Program-made: the position numbers and the translations under genes | The notes under the pieces: generated by a model | Told to the model about the DNA's origin: nothing | Seen by the model: only the letters and a program-made list of their open reading frames with translations | Databases searched by the model: none | NCBI RefSeq assembly: GCF_963662255.1 | Contig: NC_085071.1 | Span: 1,452,701-1,516,700 of the forward strand | Source of the DNA: Cinclus cinclus | Taxonomy: Eukaryota; Chordata; Aves; Passeriformes; Cinclidae | DNA: 64,000 nt | Direction of reading: 5' to 3' | Shown: piece by piece, positions 46,996 to 56,977 of the stretch | How positions within the stretch are numbered: position 1 is the first letter of the stretch | Layout: the number at the start of each line of letters is the position of its first letter

Positions 46996-47146
46996 ATCTC
47001 TGCAAGGCAGGAGCTGAGGGAAAATCATCCAAATTGGCACTTAAACCACAGAAGAGCAGTGGGACATAGCCCAGGATGGGACACAGCCCAAGGAACAGCC
47101 CTGGCACCAGCACAGCCTGTTCAGCACGGCCACCAGTGCCAGGGCT

Positions 47147-47531
47147 GGGACACTCCCAGTTTGGTGTCCACTCTGTCCCAGGAGTAGGACACTCCCAGTT
47201 TGGTGTCCCCTCTCTCCCAGGGCTGGGACACTCCCAGTTTGGTGTCCCCTCTTTCCCAGGGCTGGGACACTCCCAGTTTGGTGTCCCCTCTTTCCCAGGA
47301 GTGGGACACTCCCAGTTTGGTGTCCCCTCTCTCCCAGGGGTGGGACACTCCCAGTTTGGTGTCCACTCTGTCCCAGGAGTAGGACACTCCCAGTTTGGTG
47401 TCCCCTCTTTCCCAGGACTGGGACACTCCCAGTTTGGTGTCCCCTCTTTCCCAGGGCTGGGACACTCCCAGTTTGGTGTCCCCTCTTTCCCAGGAGTGGG
47501 ACACTCCCAGTTTGGTGTCCTCTCTCTCCAG
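47147..47531. repeat. 39-bp minisatellite with a built-in hairpin, about 10 copies
   Basis: Each unit holds GGGACAC, a 10-nt loop TCCCAGTTTG, then GTGTCCC, a perfect 7-bp inverted repeat, followed by CCTCTTTCCCAGGAGT. A variant TCCACTCTGTCCCAGGAGTA recurs at 47168 and 47363, 195 bp or five units apart. 39 is a multiple of three, so both strands carry 13-residue periodic frames (for example GKEGTPNWECPSP on the minus strand). There is no independent evidence that these are translated. Confidence 0.96.
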
Positions 47532-47617
47532 AACTGGAGTAACTGGGTCCTGCTGGGGGCACAGCCCCAGATCACAGCCACAGAGCTCCAGGAGCATTGG
47601 GACAATGCTCTGAGGCA

Positions 47618-47646
47618 CGGGGGTGGGGGGGGGGGGGTGGGGGTTT
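47618..47646. repeat. Poly(G) run
   Basis: GGGGGTGGGGGGGGGGGGGTGGGGG-type run broken by single T bases. It is G4-capable and prone to assembly error. Confidence 0.85.
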
Positions 47647-47660
47647 AGGGTGCTGGGGGC

Positions 47661-47716
47661 CTGGTGATCCCTGGAGATCCCTCCCAGCTCAGGAGCTTCT
47701 GTGATTCCCTGATTTT
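47661..47716 (+). mobile_element. CR1 LINE extreme 3' end
   Basis: TGATCCCTGGAGATCCCTCC, CAGCTCAGGAGCTTCTGTGA and TTCCCTGAT: the terminal 55 bp of the CR1 subfamily also seen at 5561-5832. The poly(G) run sits directly at its truncated 5' edge. Confidence 0.75.
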
Positions 47717-48746
47717 AAAAGGGTTTGAGCGCATGTGGCTCCCCCTGTGAAACTGAACTGGGAGTTTGGAGTCTGTGTGGTGGAAAATATCCTGGTCAGG
47801 ACCTTCCTGTGTCTTCCCATATCTGAGTGAATCCCAGCTCAGCTCCCAGGGGTTGGGACAACCCCAACCTGGGCCCTCCTCGCTCACTCATTAGCGAGGC
47901 TGTTCATTATTCCAGCCTTATCTGCATCCTACATCTCTGTTTTTGCTAGATCCAGCCTCTGGCCACTGGGTTCTCCAGTTTTTTTCTGGTGCATGAAAGC
48001 AGCTCCCAGTCTCAGCTCTGTACCCCTGCTGGTAATTACAGAGCAAAAGGAGCTGCTGCTGCACCTCTGCTTCCACAAACCCCACACTTTTCCTGGGAAA
48101 TTTGTTCTTCCTGGGCTCTTTTCCTTTTACCAGCTCCCAGACTCTTCTGGCAACTCATCCCTGTCTCGGTGAGCAGCTTTTCCATGCTCCAAATGCCACG
48201 GTGGGAGGCAGCTCCAAAGCCCAAGGCAGTGATGGTTCCCACCTTGGGATGCTCCTTTTCCTCCTCTGCTGTGCCCCAGCCCCGGCTTCGCTGACCTGGA
48301 GCAGGGAACAGAGAAAACAAACTGTGAAGAGAAAACAAACATCCAGCTATAAGGATTTGGGCAGGTGCTGGCTCTGTCATCATTCCTGTCCAAATAAAAT
48401 GGAGATGAAATCCAAATGGGATGAGGAAGAGCCACGTGCAGCTCTGCCAGCCCTGCAGGAGCATCTCCTCATCCCTGCCGGGAAAAGTACTGGAAATGGG
48501 GATTTGTCCTGTGGCATCTCCTCCAGAGCAGGATTTAGGGGTCAGGTTCGAAGCAGACCAAGGGAGGCAGCTCTTCCTTCTCCATAGAGCTCCTGGCTGT
48601 GGGAATTCCCATGGGGAAGTGGGAAATGCACGGAAGGAAACCCCGCAAGGGGAAATAACTGCACAGAAACCCCATGGATCCCCAAAACCCCAAAGGTTTG
48701 TCCTGCTCTGCCCCTGCCCTCACATTGCCATTGTCCCACCTGGGAC

Positions 48747-49131
48747 CTGCACCTGTGTGTACTCAAACCCTCAGTGCCTGTGTGATCCCAAATCCCTGTG
48801 TCTGATCCCAAACTCCTGTACCTGTGTGATCCTGAACCTTCTGTGCCTGTGTGTTCCCAAACCCCCTGTGTCTAATCCCAAACCTTCTGTACCTGTGTGA
48901 TCCCAAACCTTCTGTACCTCTGTGATCCCATACCATCTGTGCCTGTGTGATCCCAAACCTTCTGTACCTGTCTGATCCCAAACCTTCTGTGCCTGTGTGA
49001 TCCCAAACCCCCTGTGTCTAATCCCAAGACCCTGTTCCTGTGTGATCCCAAACCCCCTGTGTCTAATCCCAAACCTTCTGTACCTGTGTCATCCCAAACC
49101 CCTGCACCTGTCTGATCCCAAACCCCTAAAT
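48747..49131. repeat. 24-bp minisatellite, block A, about 16 copies
   Basis: Units of TGTGATCCCAAACCTTCTGTACC with variants CCCCTGTGTCTAATCCCAAACC. Purine/pyrimidine skew changes little along it. Confidence 0.92.
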
Positions 49132-49199
49132 GTCCCTTGGAGAGGTGGCAGACGAGCCGTGACTTCTCCAGTCCAGCCCTCGCTGAGATGAGCCGTGTC

Positions 49200-49960
49200 T
49201 GGAAGCGCAGCCAGCTCTGATGTCAGCATTTGATCCCATCAGGGTGACACATCCCTGTCCCCGAGGGTGGCAGGGCACCCGCACACCCCTCGGGCGGAAT
49301 TTAATTGTTCCAACGGCGGCAGTTTCCAGGGAGCGGAATGAGATAGAAGCTGCCACGTGAGGGATGATTTGGGATATCGGTCCGGGCACACCCGCGGATA
49401 AAAAAGAGGAACGGCAGCTCCTGTCAGCGTGGAGCGGCTCTGCTGCGTCCCAAACCCCTCCCTGCAGGCATTTCCCAGTCTCGTCTGACCACTGACACCT
49501 CCCGAGGTTTCATTTCCTCTTTGCCTGAGGATTCCCGAGCTCTTCATCAGTTTATTCATCATCTTCATCCTCATCTCCATCTGCCTTACTCCACTGGGGG
49601 AACGCGGCAGCAGCACCCGAGCCGAGCCGTGCCGTGCCCGACCGGGCGGTGCCACCCCCGGGCGCGTCCTGCCCGCTGGGGACGGTCCAGGACCCTCTGA
49701 GGGACCCGAGTGGGGTCCCGGGCTGGGGGCACGGGAATCCCCGGGAAACCTCCGGGAATCCCGGGAATAGCGGGACGGGGACGTGTCCTTCCCGCTCGCC
49801 GCCGAAGGAGGGACAGTCATGATAATAATCGAGCAGGAAGTTGACGTTAATGAGCAGCTAATTCCTTCAGCATAATTACAGTCTTTATGGCCTAATTTGC
49901 ATGATTTTGCATATCCGAAGATAATCAGCTGCCGGGAAAGGGAAGGGAGAGGGAACGGTG
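49200..49960. promoter_or_regulatory. CpG-rich block followed by an AT-rich octamer-bearing element
   Basis: 49240-49800 is unusually CpG-dense for this window (GCCGAGCCGTGCCGTGCCCG, ACCGGGCGG, GGGCGCGTCC, CGCTCGCCGCCG) and may be a CpG island. It switches abruptly to ATGATAATAATCGAGCAGG, GACGTTAATGAGCAGC, CAGCATAATTACAG, a perfect octamer ATTTGCAT (49895-49902), a near octamer ATTTTGCAT, and GATAATCAGCTG. The combination resembles a developmental enhancer or an unannotated promoter. No coding exon is recognised next to it. Confidence 0.4.
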
Positions 49961-49991
49961 CCAGGGACAGTCTGGGGACAGCCAGCAGGAC

Positions 49992-50096
49992 CCTGATCCC
50001 AAATCACCTGTGTGATCCTAAACCCCTGTTCCTGTGTGATCCTAAACCCCTGCACCTGTCTGATCCCAAACCCCTATACCTGTGTGATCCCAAAAT
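49992..50096. repeat. 24-bp minisatellite, block B, about 4.5 copies
   Basis: The same unit as 48747-49131 (CCTGTGTGATCCTAAACCCC) resumes after an 860-bp gap occupied by the CpG-rich element. Confidence 0.9.
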
Positions 50097-52110
50097 TCCA
50101 TTTCAAAACCCAGCTCCTCGAGGAAAAGAAAACTTAAGAGAAGACAACATCCAAGCGCTGCCAACCCCAAACTCAGATCTGCTTCTACAGGGTTTTTAAT
50201 TAATGAAATTAAAGATTTCCAAGACTGCAGCTCAGTCCTGGTGCCAGTGGAAATCCCAGGGATTTCTTTGGAGGCAGGAGATCCTTGGATCTGCTTCCTC
50301 CATCCTGGACGGGTGAGAAAGGTGAATTTTCTCCAGGAAGTTTTATGGACAGCAAGTGTCAGGCTGCCTGACAACAAAGGAAATGTTTATTCCTGCAGGA
50401 ATCTGAAAAACTGGGGGAAATTTCTGCCATTCTCAGCCCCTCCTGGTGAGTTTGCAGGGTTTGGATTCTCCCTCCACGTTTCCCAGGAACCGAGGAAGGA
50501 TGGGGCTGGAATGTGTTGCTATTCTATCTTCCCCTAGTGCCATTTCTGCCATTTTTACTTGATTTCTATTTTTTCAATTTCCCCCCCTTGCAGGTCTCTT
50601 TTCCCAGCCAGCTGCCAGGACACTGCTCTTTCCCTGGATCCAGGCCTCCCGCTCCGAAGTTTTTGGAATGTTTGGAGAAGCCTGGGGCACTCTGTGGGTA
50701 ACTCTGCAAAGCCAGCCCTGATGTTTTCACTCAGCCACACCTGAGCCGTCCCAAACCCTGGGTTTTGGGGTGGGGCTGAGTTCTAGCAGGGCTTTTTCTC
50801 TGCTTGGAGCTGGATTTCAAATCCCTGCTGGCAGTGAGGCTCTGTGGCCAGGTTGGAGCCTGGGAGGGTTTTTGGGGCTAGGGAGGGCACAGCTTCCCTG
50901 ACTGAGGTGTCAGACCCTCCCTGTGGGGTCCTGGTTGCTCCTGATCCCTCTCAGACCCCTCAGAGCAGCTCAGGAGGGGATTTTTTTTTTTTTTTGGTAT
51001 AACAAAGCTGAGCTTTGTAAAACCCAGCAGAGCAGGGACAATTGCCACCCTTCCACATGTGACATTTGGCCATCCCTGCTCCTCTCCTCTGGCACCTCAG
51101 TTCTGTCTCAGGGAAAGGGCTGCAGTCCCTGCACAGGGTGGCCATTCCCAGCCCCTCATCCCCGATTCCCAAAAGGAGAGCAATGAACTCCTGGGGAAGG
51201 AGAACCCAGAGCACAGCAGGGTGGATCCTCTCCCTGCAGAGACTTCAAATCCACCTGGAGGTGGCACCTGGGGACATCCAGTGGTGGCCTTGGCAGTGGC
51301 AATGGTTGGATCCATGATCTCTGAGCTTTCTCCAACATTAAATTCTCTGCTTCCCTGACTTGCTCTAGGACTAAATCCCACCAGGAACTCCCGGGAGCTG
51401 CGTCCCTGCCACCCCTGGGAGCCTCTGGAGAGGACACAGGATTTTCCAGTCGTTGTCCAGGCTCTCCTGGAGTCCTGCAAGCTGATCCTAATGCCTTTCC
51501 CAGCTCCAGGCACATCCCATGGATCTGGAGCTCCTGTGGCCCTGGGGGCAGGAAGGGTGGAGATCCAAGGAGAGCTGCAGAGTCGTTCCAGGGTGGGATC
51601 CCCAGGATCTGCCCATGGCTTCTTCCACTGAGGGGGCAGCACAGTCCAGGCCCTGCTGGTGCTTCCAGCCTGGAGCAGGGGGATGTGGGCCAGGAAGCCC
51701 CTCCAAGGGCCCCCCAGATGTGCAGATCAGACTGGAATCCCAAAATCCCAAATCCAGGTTTCTTCCCCAGCCCACAGATTCTCCTGGAATTCCTGAGCAC
51801 AGCCCTCACACCTGTGCCAAACACTGTCCCTAAGTTTCCTCAGAGCCCTTTCTCCACTGAATCCCGTAAATTCTAATCCTTTAAATATGAAACCCCAGGG
51901 ATTCCATAAATTTTATGGAGAGTCCTGATCCCCAGCCAGGCTGGAGTCTCCCTTTTCCCCACCACCTCCATCCCCAGCCTTGACACAGAGCCAGCAGCAG
52001 GAACATTTCACCAGCAGCCAGTTAAAGCTGAATTTCCCTGCGCTCACCAGGGTGTGACCGTGGAGCTGAACCGAGTCCAGCAGCCTGGCCAGGACCCAAA
52101 CCCAACAGGA
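50097..52110. other. Intergenic, mostly featureless
   Basis: Includes a T run near 50983-50996 and a doubtful CR1 remnant at about 51230-51345 (CACCTGGAGGTGGCACCTGG, then GGTTGGATCCATGATCTCTG with CTTTCTCCAACATTAAATTC). The 222-residue minus-strand frame at 51156-51824 has no recognisable domain. Confidence 0.45.
51230..51345 (+). mobile_element. Possible old CR1 3' remnant
   Basis: TGGATCCATGATCTCTGAGC and TTCTCCAACATTAAATTCT follow the CR1 terminal pattern (GGATTCGATGATCTTGGAGG, TTTTCCAACCT), with several differences. Confidence 0.45.
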
Positions 52111-52119
52111 CTCATGGAC

Positions 52120-52440
52120 AAGGTTTCTTTTTTTCCTTTCTTTTTTTTTTTTTGTTTTATTCCATCCCCTTCCCCATTTTTGCCCTGTTAAAATCAGGGA
52201 ACATTCCAGAATAAAGACCTCAGCTAAAACCAGGGAATGTCACTGCTCAGGGCCAGGATGGGGCCACCTCCCTCATTTCCATGGGGCTGCTCTGTTATTA
52301 TACCATTACGTATATGTTTTACATATATATATGTGTGTGTGTGTGTGTAATATAAATAATGTAACATAAATAGAATAGATAATATATTATATATTTATGT
52401 AATTTTAAATAGAAATGTTATTATGTGTATCATTATATAT
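52120..52440. repeat. T run, (TG)n and TA-rich tract
   Basis: TTTCTTTTTTTTTTTTTT near 52137-52153, (TG)9 near 52331-52348, and ATATA-rich sequence to about 52440. Confidence 0.85.
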
Positions 52441-52929
52441 GCTCTGCATTCTGTCCGTCCCTGCAGGTTTAAGAGCCCCATAGACCTCAGTGTTTTCCCC
52501 TGGTGTGGTTTTTAGATAAAATAATCCCTTGATCTTCCTGGGATGAGCTAAGGCAGCTCTGCTGCTCCTGACAGCCTTGGGAGGGCTCTCCTCAGATGTT
52601 TAACCACCTTTGCAAAATGCCAGCACTGAATTCTAGGACTTTCTACCAACTCCTGACCCAGGCAAAGTCAGTTCCCAACTCCCCACCCCAAAATCTCCCT
52701 TTTAATATTAAATATTTACTATTCAGCCCCATTTTCCGTGGGGCTCCTGCTCAGCTCTCATATCCCAGACTCACTGCCCTGTTGTGCTCCCACAAATAAT
52801 TTTGTATTTCCCAGGCCTGGCCCTCATTTGTTTTCTCCTCGACAAGTGACCTTGAGTTTATTTTGATTCCAATTCCACCTCGTTTGAATTAATCTGAATT
52901 ATTTAGAGCATCAGGTTGCTCTGACTGCG

Positions 52930-53035
52930 GCATCTTCCCCGTTGTTGATTGCTCTGCCAATCCTGGTGTTATCAGAAGTGATTTGCCTGCAGATCATTGC
53001 TGAAAAATATTGGATAATTTGGCCTGGAAGAGGTC
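52930..53035 (-). mobile_element. Possible ancient CR1 3' UTR fragment, antisense
   Basis: GTGTTATCAGAAGTGATTTG, CCTGCAGATCATTGCTGAAA, and AATATTGGATAATTTGGCC resemble the older CR1 region I recall as CATCTGCAAATTTACTGA then CATTGATAAA with TTGAACAAAACTGGCCC. This is weak and from memory. Confidence 0.4.
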
Positions 53036-53679
53036 ATGGCACAATCCCCAGGTGCCATCCTCTCCCCAGCTCTTTGAGAGCTCAGCTCACCCCCCAAGCT
53101 CATTTCACAGGATTTTGGCACAGAATTCTCCGTGAATCCATCAGAATGTTGTGCAACAGGATACCCAGGGCTTAGCAGAAATCAACTCCTCTTGTTACCA
53201 GCCCTAATTCCAAGGTAAAAAAAGGGGAAAAGGTGGAAAGAGCAAAAATCATTGATGGGTTTTAATCCTGACCTCATCTTCCTTCTGGGAGTCCTTCACC
53301 AGTCACTGCTGAGGGACCTGAACAGAGAGGGGAGAGCAGCAAAATCTGGGTCACTGACACCTCTTTGGACTGTGACACACCTCTGGAGCTCCTTCCATGT
53401 CCTGCAGCTCTCCCAGGAATCCAAGAGGATCAAAAATCAGCATGGCTGGGCCAGTGTTGGGAATGAAATCTCTTTAAAAGAGCTGAGCAGTTATTAGTTG
53501 CTATGAAGTTGTTTATTGTAGAAGCACATCAGTCTCAAAAGGCAAAGAGTCCCAATTGTTCAAGTCCATGCTAAAGCTTTCAGCACAGAGTCCCAAACAG
53601 AAGTAAAGTCCTGATCAGAAGTAGAAGCAGCTCCTGGTGCAAGGCCCTGGGAACCCAAAGTTGCAGCAGATGCTCCTTG

Positions 53680-53814
53680 ATCACAACAGATCCTCTTTGA
53701 TCCTGGAAAAGCAGGACAGAGCCCTGAGATCCCAGGAATGAGGATGATTTTCTCCCAGGGTTCCCTGCAGCCCCAGATCCTCATTAGGCTCCATTTTCTT
53801 GGCTAATTGAGTTC
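53680..53814 (+). repeat. Dispersed direct duplicate, copy 1
   Basis: About 135 bp shared with 56286-56422: ATCACAACAGATCCTC, TTGATCCTGGAAAAGCAGGA, CAGAGCCCTGAGATCCCAG and GGCTAATTGAGTTC. Roughly 93-95% alike by eye. It lies inside the LTR-like block. Confidence 0.9.
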
Positions 53815-53939
53815 TAGTAGAGAGTCCTGAGGCAGAGGCTGCAGCCTGGTACAGAGCCTCGAGAGGCAGATCCTCCCTGGTCTTTTCTTCTTCTGTTCTT
53901 TTCTTCTTTTTATTTCCTCTTCTTCCTCTTCTTCATGTG

Positions 53940-53975
53940 GTGGTAGTGATGATGATGATGATGGTGGAAGAAGAG
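53940..53975. repeat. (GAT)n and GTG trinucleotide tract
   Basis: GTGGTGGTAGTGATGATGAT followed by GATGATGGTGG. Confidence 0.85.
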
Positions 53976-54440
53976 AAAGAGTAAGAGAGCTCTCACTCCA
54001 ATACACAGATTCTTATTTACAAATTACCCAATGAGCTAAAAACACAAATCTGAAGCATTTCTTCAAAACCTACTCGAATTCTAGCTTTTAATACCAATGC
54101 TTATGTATAATCTGTGCATATAACTTTATCTGTTCTATCTGAAAAACATAAACACTATTCTTGCTATATTTTTATCATGTCTAAAACTATGTTTTGGAGC
54201 TCTCACTGAAACTTGGTTTTAAGATATTTTTTCTACACTGATGGCTAGGGCTTTTACTTTTTAAGGCACTTAAAACATATTCTTGCTTACTTACTTATCT
54301 AAAACCTAAACTTACAGCTCTATTTCATGTATTATTGGCTTAATATACTTTAATTTCTCTAAAAGCTTTAATTCAAATCCTGCATTTTGATCTCTCTCTG
54401 AGGAACTCAGAGAGGGCTCTGTTTTGCAGACTCCAACAGG

Positions 54441-54732
54441 CCAGAGCTCTCTGTAGCCAATGACTGGAGGGCTCCTGGGTGGAAATCAGCCTGAAAACTT
54501 TCCCCACTCAGAGGAGTTCCTGAAAGGAACTGGAAATGGCTGAAATGACTGAAATCAAAGAGGAAAAAAAATAAAATTAAAGGGAGCCAGAGCTTTCTGT
54601 AGCCAGTGACTGGAGGGCTCCTGGGTGGAAATCAGCCTGAAAACTTTCCCCACTCTGAGGAGTTCCTGCAAGGAGCTGGGAATGACTGAAATGACTGAAG
54701 TCCAAGGGAAAAAAAAATATAAAAGGGAGACT
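54441..54732. repeat. Tandem duplication, period 146 bp
   Basis: CCAGAGCTCTCTGTAGCCAA at 54441 and CCAGAGCTTTCTGTAGCCAG at 54587, each followed by TGACTGGAGGGCTCCTGGGT, TTTCCCCACTC and GAGGAGTTCCTG. Copies are about 90% alike by eye and both end in an A-rich run, which hints at slippage or repeated retroposition. Confidence 0.92.
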
Positions 54733-55527
54733 TGAAGTGGGCTGGAAATGGCGCTGCAGCCCCAGCCAGAGGGAGAACAAAGAGCCCTTTCAGCCAATTT
54801 GCAGAGTTGGTCTCTTTGTGTCCCTGCAGCAGAGACATTTCCAGTAGGATGCCCTGGAGATTAAAGGCAAGGATGCCCTCCCTGGGAGGCAGGAATGGGA
54901 TGCAATTGTCCTAGAAGGAGTTGTGGTGGCAGGAAAAACAGGGATGAGGGAACACAACCCACAAAAATGCTGGGGACGTTTTATGGGGCCTGACTTGCAA
55001 AATGCCAGTGTGGGGGGTGATTGCTGGAAGCCAGCGGTATTTCTGAGGGAAAAAAGGGAATATCCGTGGAGAGAACTCCACTGGAGGATCTCCCCTCTGC
55101 CAGGGGTGTGGGATGAGTGGATGGAAGATTTCCTGCCGCAGAAAATTGAATCCAGCAGTAAGAGGTGCATGATTCCCAGAGCCTGGGGGTGTCCAGGTCA
55201 CTCCCACACTCCTGGGGAGGTTTTGTGATGGATCCAAAGTGGAAATGAGCAGGAGAACTTGGAATTATTCTCCTTTCACTGCTGGGGAGGGTGTGTGTGG
55301 GGGGGGGAGGGGTCCCAGCTCCCAATTTCAGGCTCTTTATCCCTGCTCCAGCTCCTGGGCAAGGATACAGGAGGAGGAGAGCTCTGAGAGCTCCTCGCTG
55401 AAACTTTTCTCTTTCCAAAACCATTCCCAGATTTATTTCAAGTACAAGGGAATGCAAGGATAGAAGAAGAGGTTTGGATTAGATGGGATCTTGGGAAGGA
55501 ATTGTTCCCTGGCAGGGTGGGCAGGGC

Positions 55528-55672
55528 TGGGATGGAATTCCCAGAGCAGCTGTGGCTGCCCCTGGATCCCTGGCAGTGCCCAAGGCCAGGTTGGACACTG
55601 GGGCTGGAGCAGCCTGGGACAGTGGGAGGTGTCCCTGCCCTCCTAACCCAAACCATCCCAGGATTCTATTTA
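55528..55672 (+). mobile_element. CR1 LINE 3' fragment, sense
   Basis: CAGAGCAGCTGTGGCTGCCC, TGGCAGTGCCCAAGGCCAGG, TTGGACACTGGGGCTGG, then AACCCAAACCATCCCAGGAT and TCTATTTATTCCC. Confidence 0.87.
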
Positions 55673-56285
55673 TTCCCTGAGAATAATACCTTTACAGCCA
55701 AACCTCTCTCTTTTCAAAGGCACAAAATGTCATTGTTCTCCGAATTGTCTTCCATCTCAAATTCAATGGAACCCTTCAGGAGCTCTGACAGGAGGCAGCA
55801 AATTGGGTGCAAGGAATGGACTCCTCTGGAACTCAAATAGAATTGATTGGGAAGGGATTTTTGACAACTGGGCCACAGGAGCACTGTAGAGCTGCCATAA
55901 GCATCAAAATAGAGGTGAAAATGAAAAAGGTGGATGAACTGAGGGGGTTAAGCAGCACCTGGAGAGGGAAAAGCAGGAAAAAAACAGGGAAAAGCCTGGG
56001 CTGGAGGGATTTGGGAATGGTTCCAGCAGGACAGACTGGGGTCTGTCCCCACTGATGCCCAAGGATTGGGGTTTTTACCTAAAGGGGCTCCAGGAGAGCT
56101 GGGAAGGGATTTGGGACAGGGCATGGAGGGACAGGACACAGGGAATGGCTTCCACTGCCACAGGGCAGGGCTGGGTGGGATCTTGGGATGCTCCCAGCTC
56201 CCCTGGGAACCTGTGCCAGTGTTTTACACTCACCTCATTAAAAAATCTCCCCTTGCTCCTAGTTTGAACCAAACCTCCTTCCAGT

Positions 56286-56422
56286 ATCACAACAGATCCT
56301 CCTTGATCCTGGAAAAGCAGGACAGAGCCCTGAGATCCCAGAAATGAGGATGATTTTCTCCCAGTGTTCCCTGCAACCCCAGATCCTCATTAGGCTCCAT
56401 TTTTTTTTGGCTAATTGAGTTC
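56286..56422 (+). repeat. Dispersed direct duplicate, copy 2
   Basis: Second copy of 53680-53814 with a longer T run (TTTTTTTTT) before GGCTAATTGAG. It is 2.6 kb away in the same orientation, with different flanks on both sides. It is either a fragment of the same LTR family or a small duplicative transposition. Confidence 0.9.
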
Positions 56423-56679
56423 CAGCTTAATGGACAGGACACTCCTGGACTCCAAGTGCCACATCCCAGCACATTAAGGTTTTCTGCTTAGATAAATAAC
56501 TGCTCCAAATATGTTCCCATTATCCTGCAGGAATGGCAGGAGGGCCAGGAGAGCATTCCAACCTCCTTTAATTAAATAAATGAACAGTTAATGAGATTTT
56601 CTGGGAACCATCCCACAGAATGGAGCAGAGATTCCCTTCTGTGCCTGAACTCTAAAAATTACCCAAAAAAAGGAGCTTT

Positions 56680-56932
56680 TTGGGAACCTTGGGATGATGA
56701 AGCAGGAAGCCCTGGAATGATGGACCAGGATCCACTTGGGACAATGGAGCAGGAACCCAGCAGGATCTCTGGGATGACAGCACAGGAACCCTTCAGAATC
56801 CCTTGGGATAGTGGAGCAGGAACCCCTGGAATGATGGAAAGGCTCCCCTTGAGAGGATGGGACAGGACCCAAGAAGAATCCTCTTGGGATGATGGAGCAG
56901 GAATCCTTGGAATGATGGAGCAGGACCTCAGC
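56680..56932. repeat. Degenerate tandem repeat (GGAATGATGGAGCAGGA)
   Basis: About nine copies of a 25-30 bp unit based on CTTGGGATGATGGAGCAGGAA and CCCTGGAATGATGG. It abuts the CR1 terminus at 56933. Confidence 0.8.
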
Positions 56933-56977
56933 TTTAAGGTCCCTTCCAACCCAAACCATTCCAGGATTCTCTAAAAT
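56933..56977 (+). mobile_element. CR1 LINE extreme 3' end
   Basis: TTTAAGGTCCCTTCCAACCC followed by AAACCATTCCAGGATTCTC. Confidence 0.85.

Larger units (their letters stand above)
53495..54440 (-). mobile_element. Probable ERV LTR (or LTR with adjoining 3' sequence), antisense
   Basis: The block is AT-rich and sharply different from its GC-rich flanks. On the minus strand it ends with a poly(A) signal AATAAA (53517-53512) just before CAACTTCATAGC, after AGACTGATGTGCTTCTAC, as at the R/U5 border of an LTR. Upstream on the same strand is a long polypurine tract (GAAGAAGAGGAAGAAGAGGA type, about 53935-53880). Polypurine tracts normally precede the 3' LTR, so the real LTR may be the right-to-left part beyond it. 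No intact retroviral open frame is present. The family is not identified. Confidence 0.5.

Noticed and set aside
46994..47648. Minus-strand 203-codon frame with 13-residue repeats containing GTPNWECP
   Set aside because: The unit length of 39 bp keeps the frame, but other frames on both strands are equally open, and no signal peptide or flanking exon supports translation.
53495..56422. A complete endogenous retrovirus between the two 135-bp duplicates
   Set aside because: No gag, pol or env-like reading frame is visible in between, a CR1 tail (55528-55672) lies in the middle, and the shared segment is too short to be a full LTR pair.
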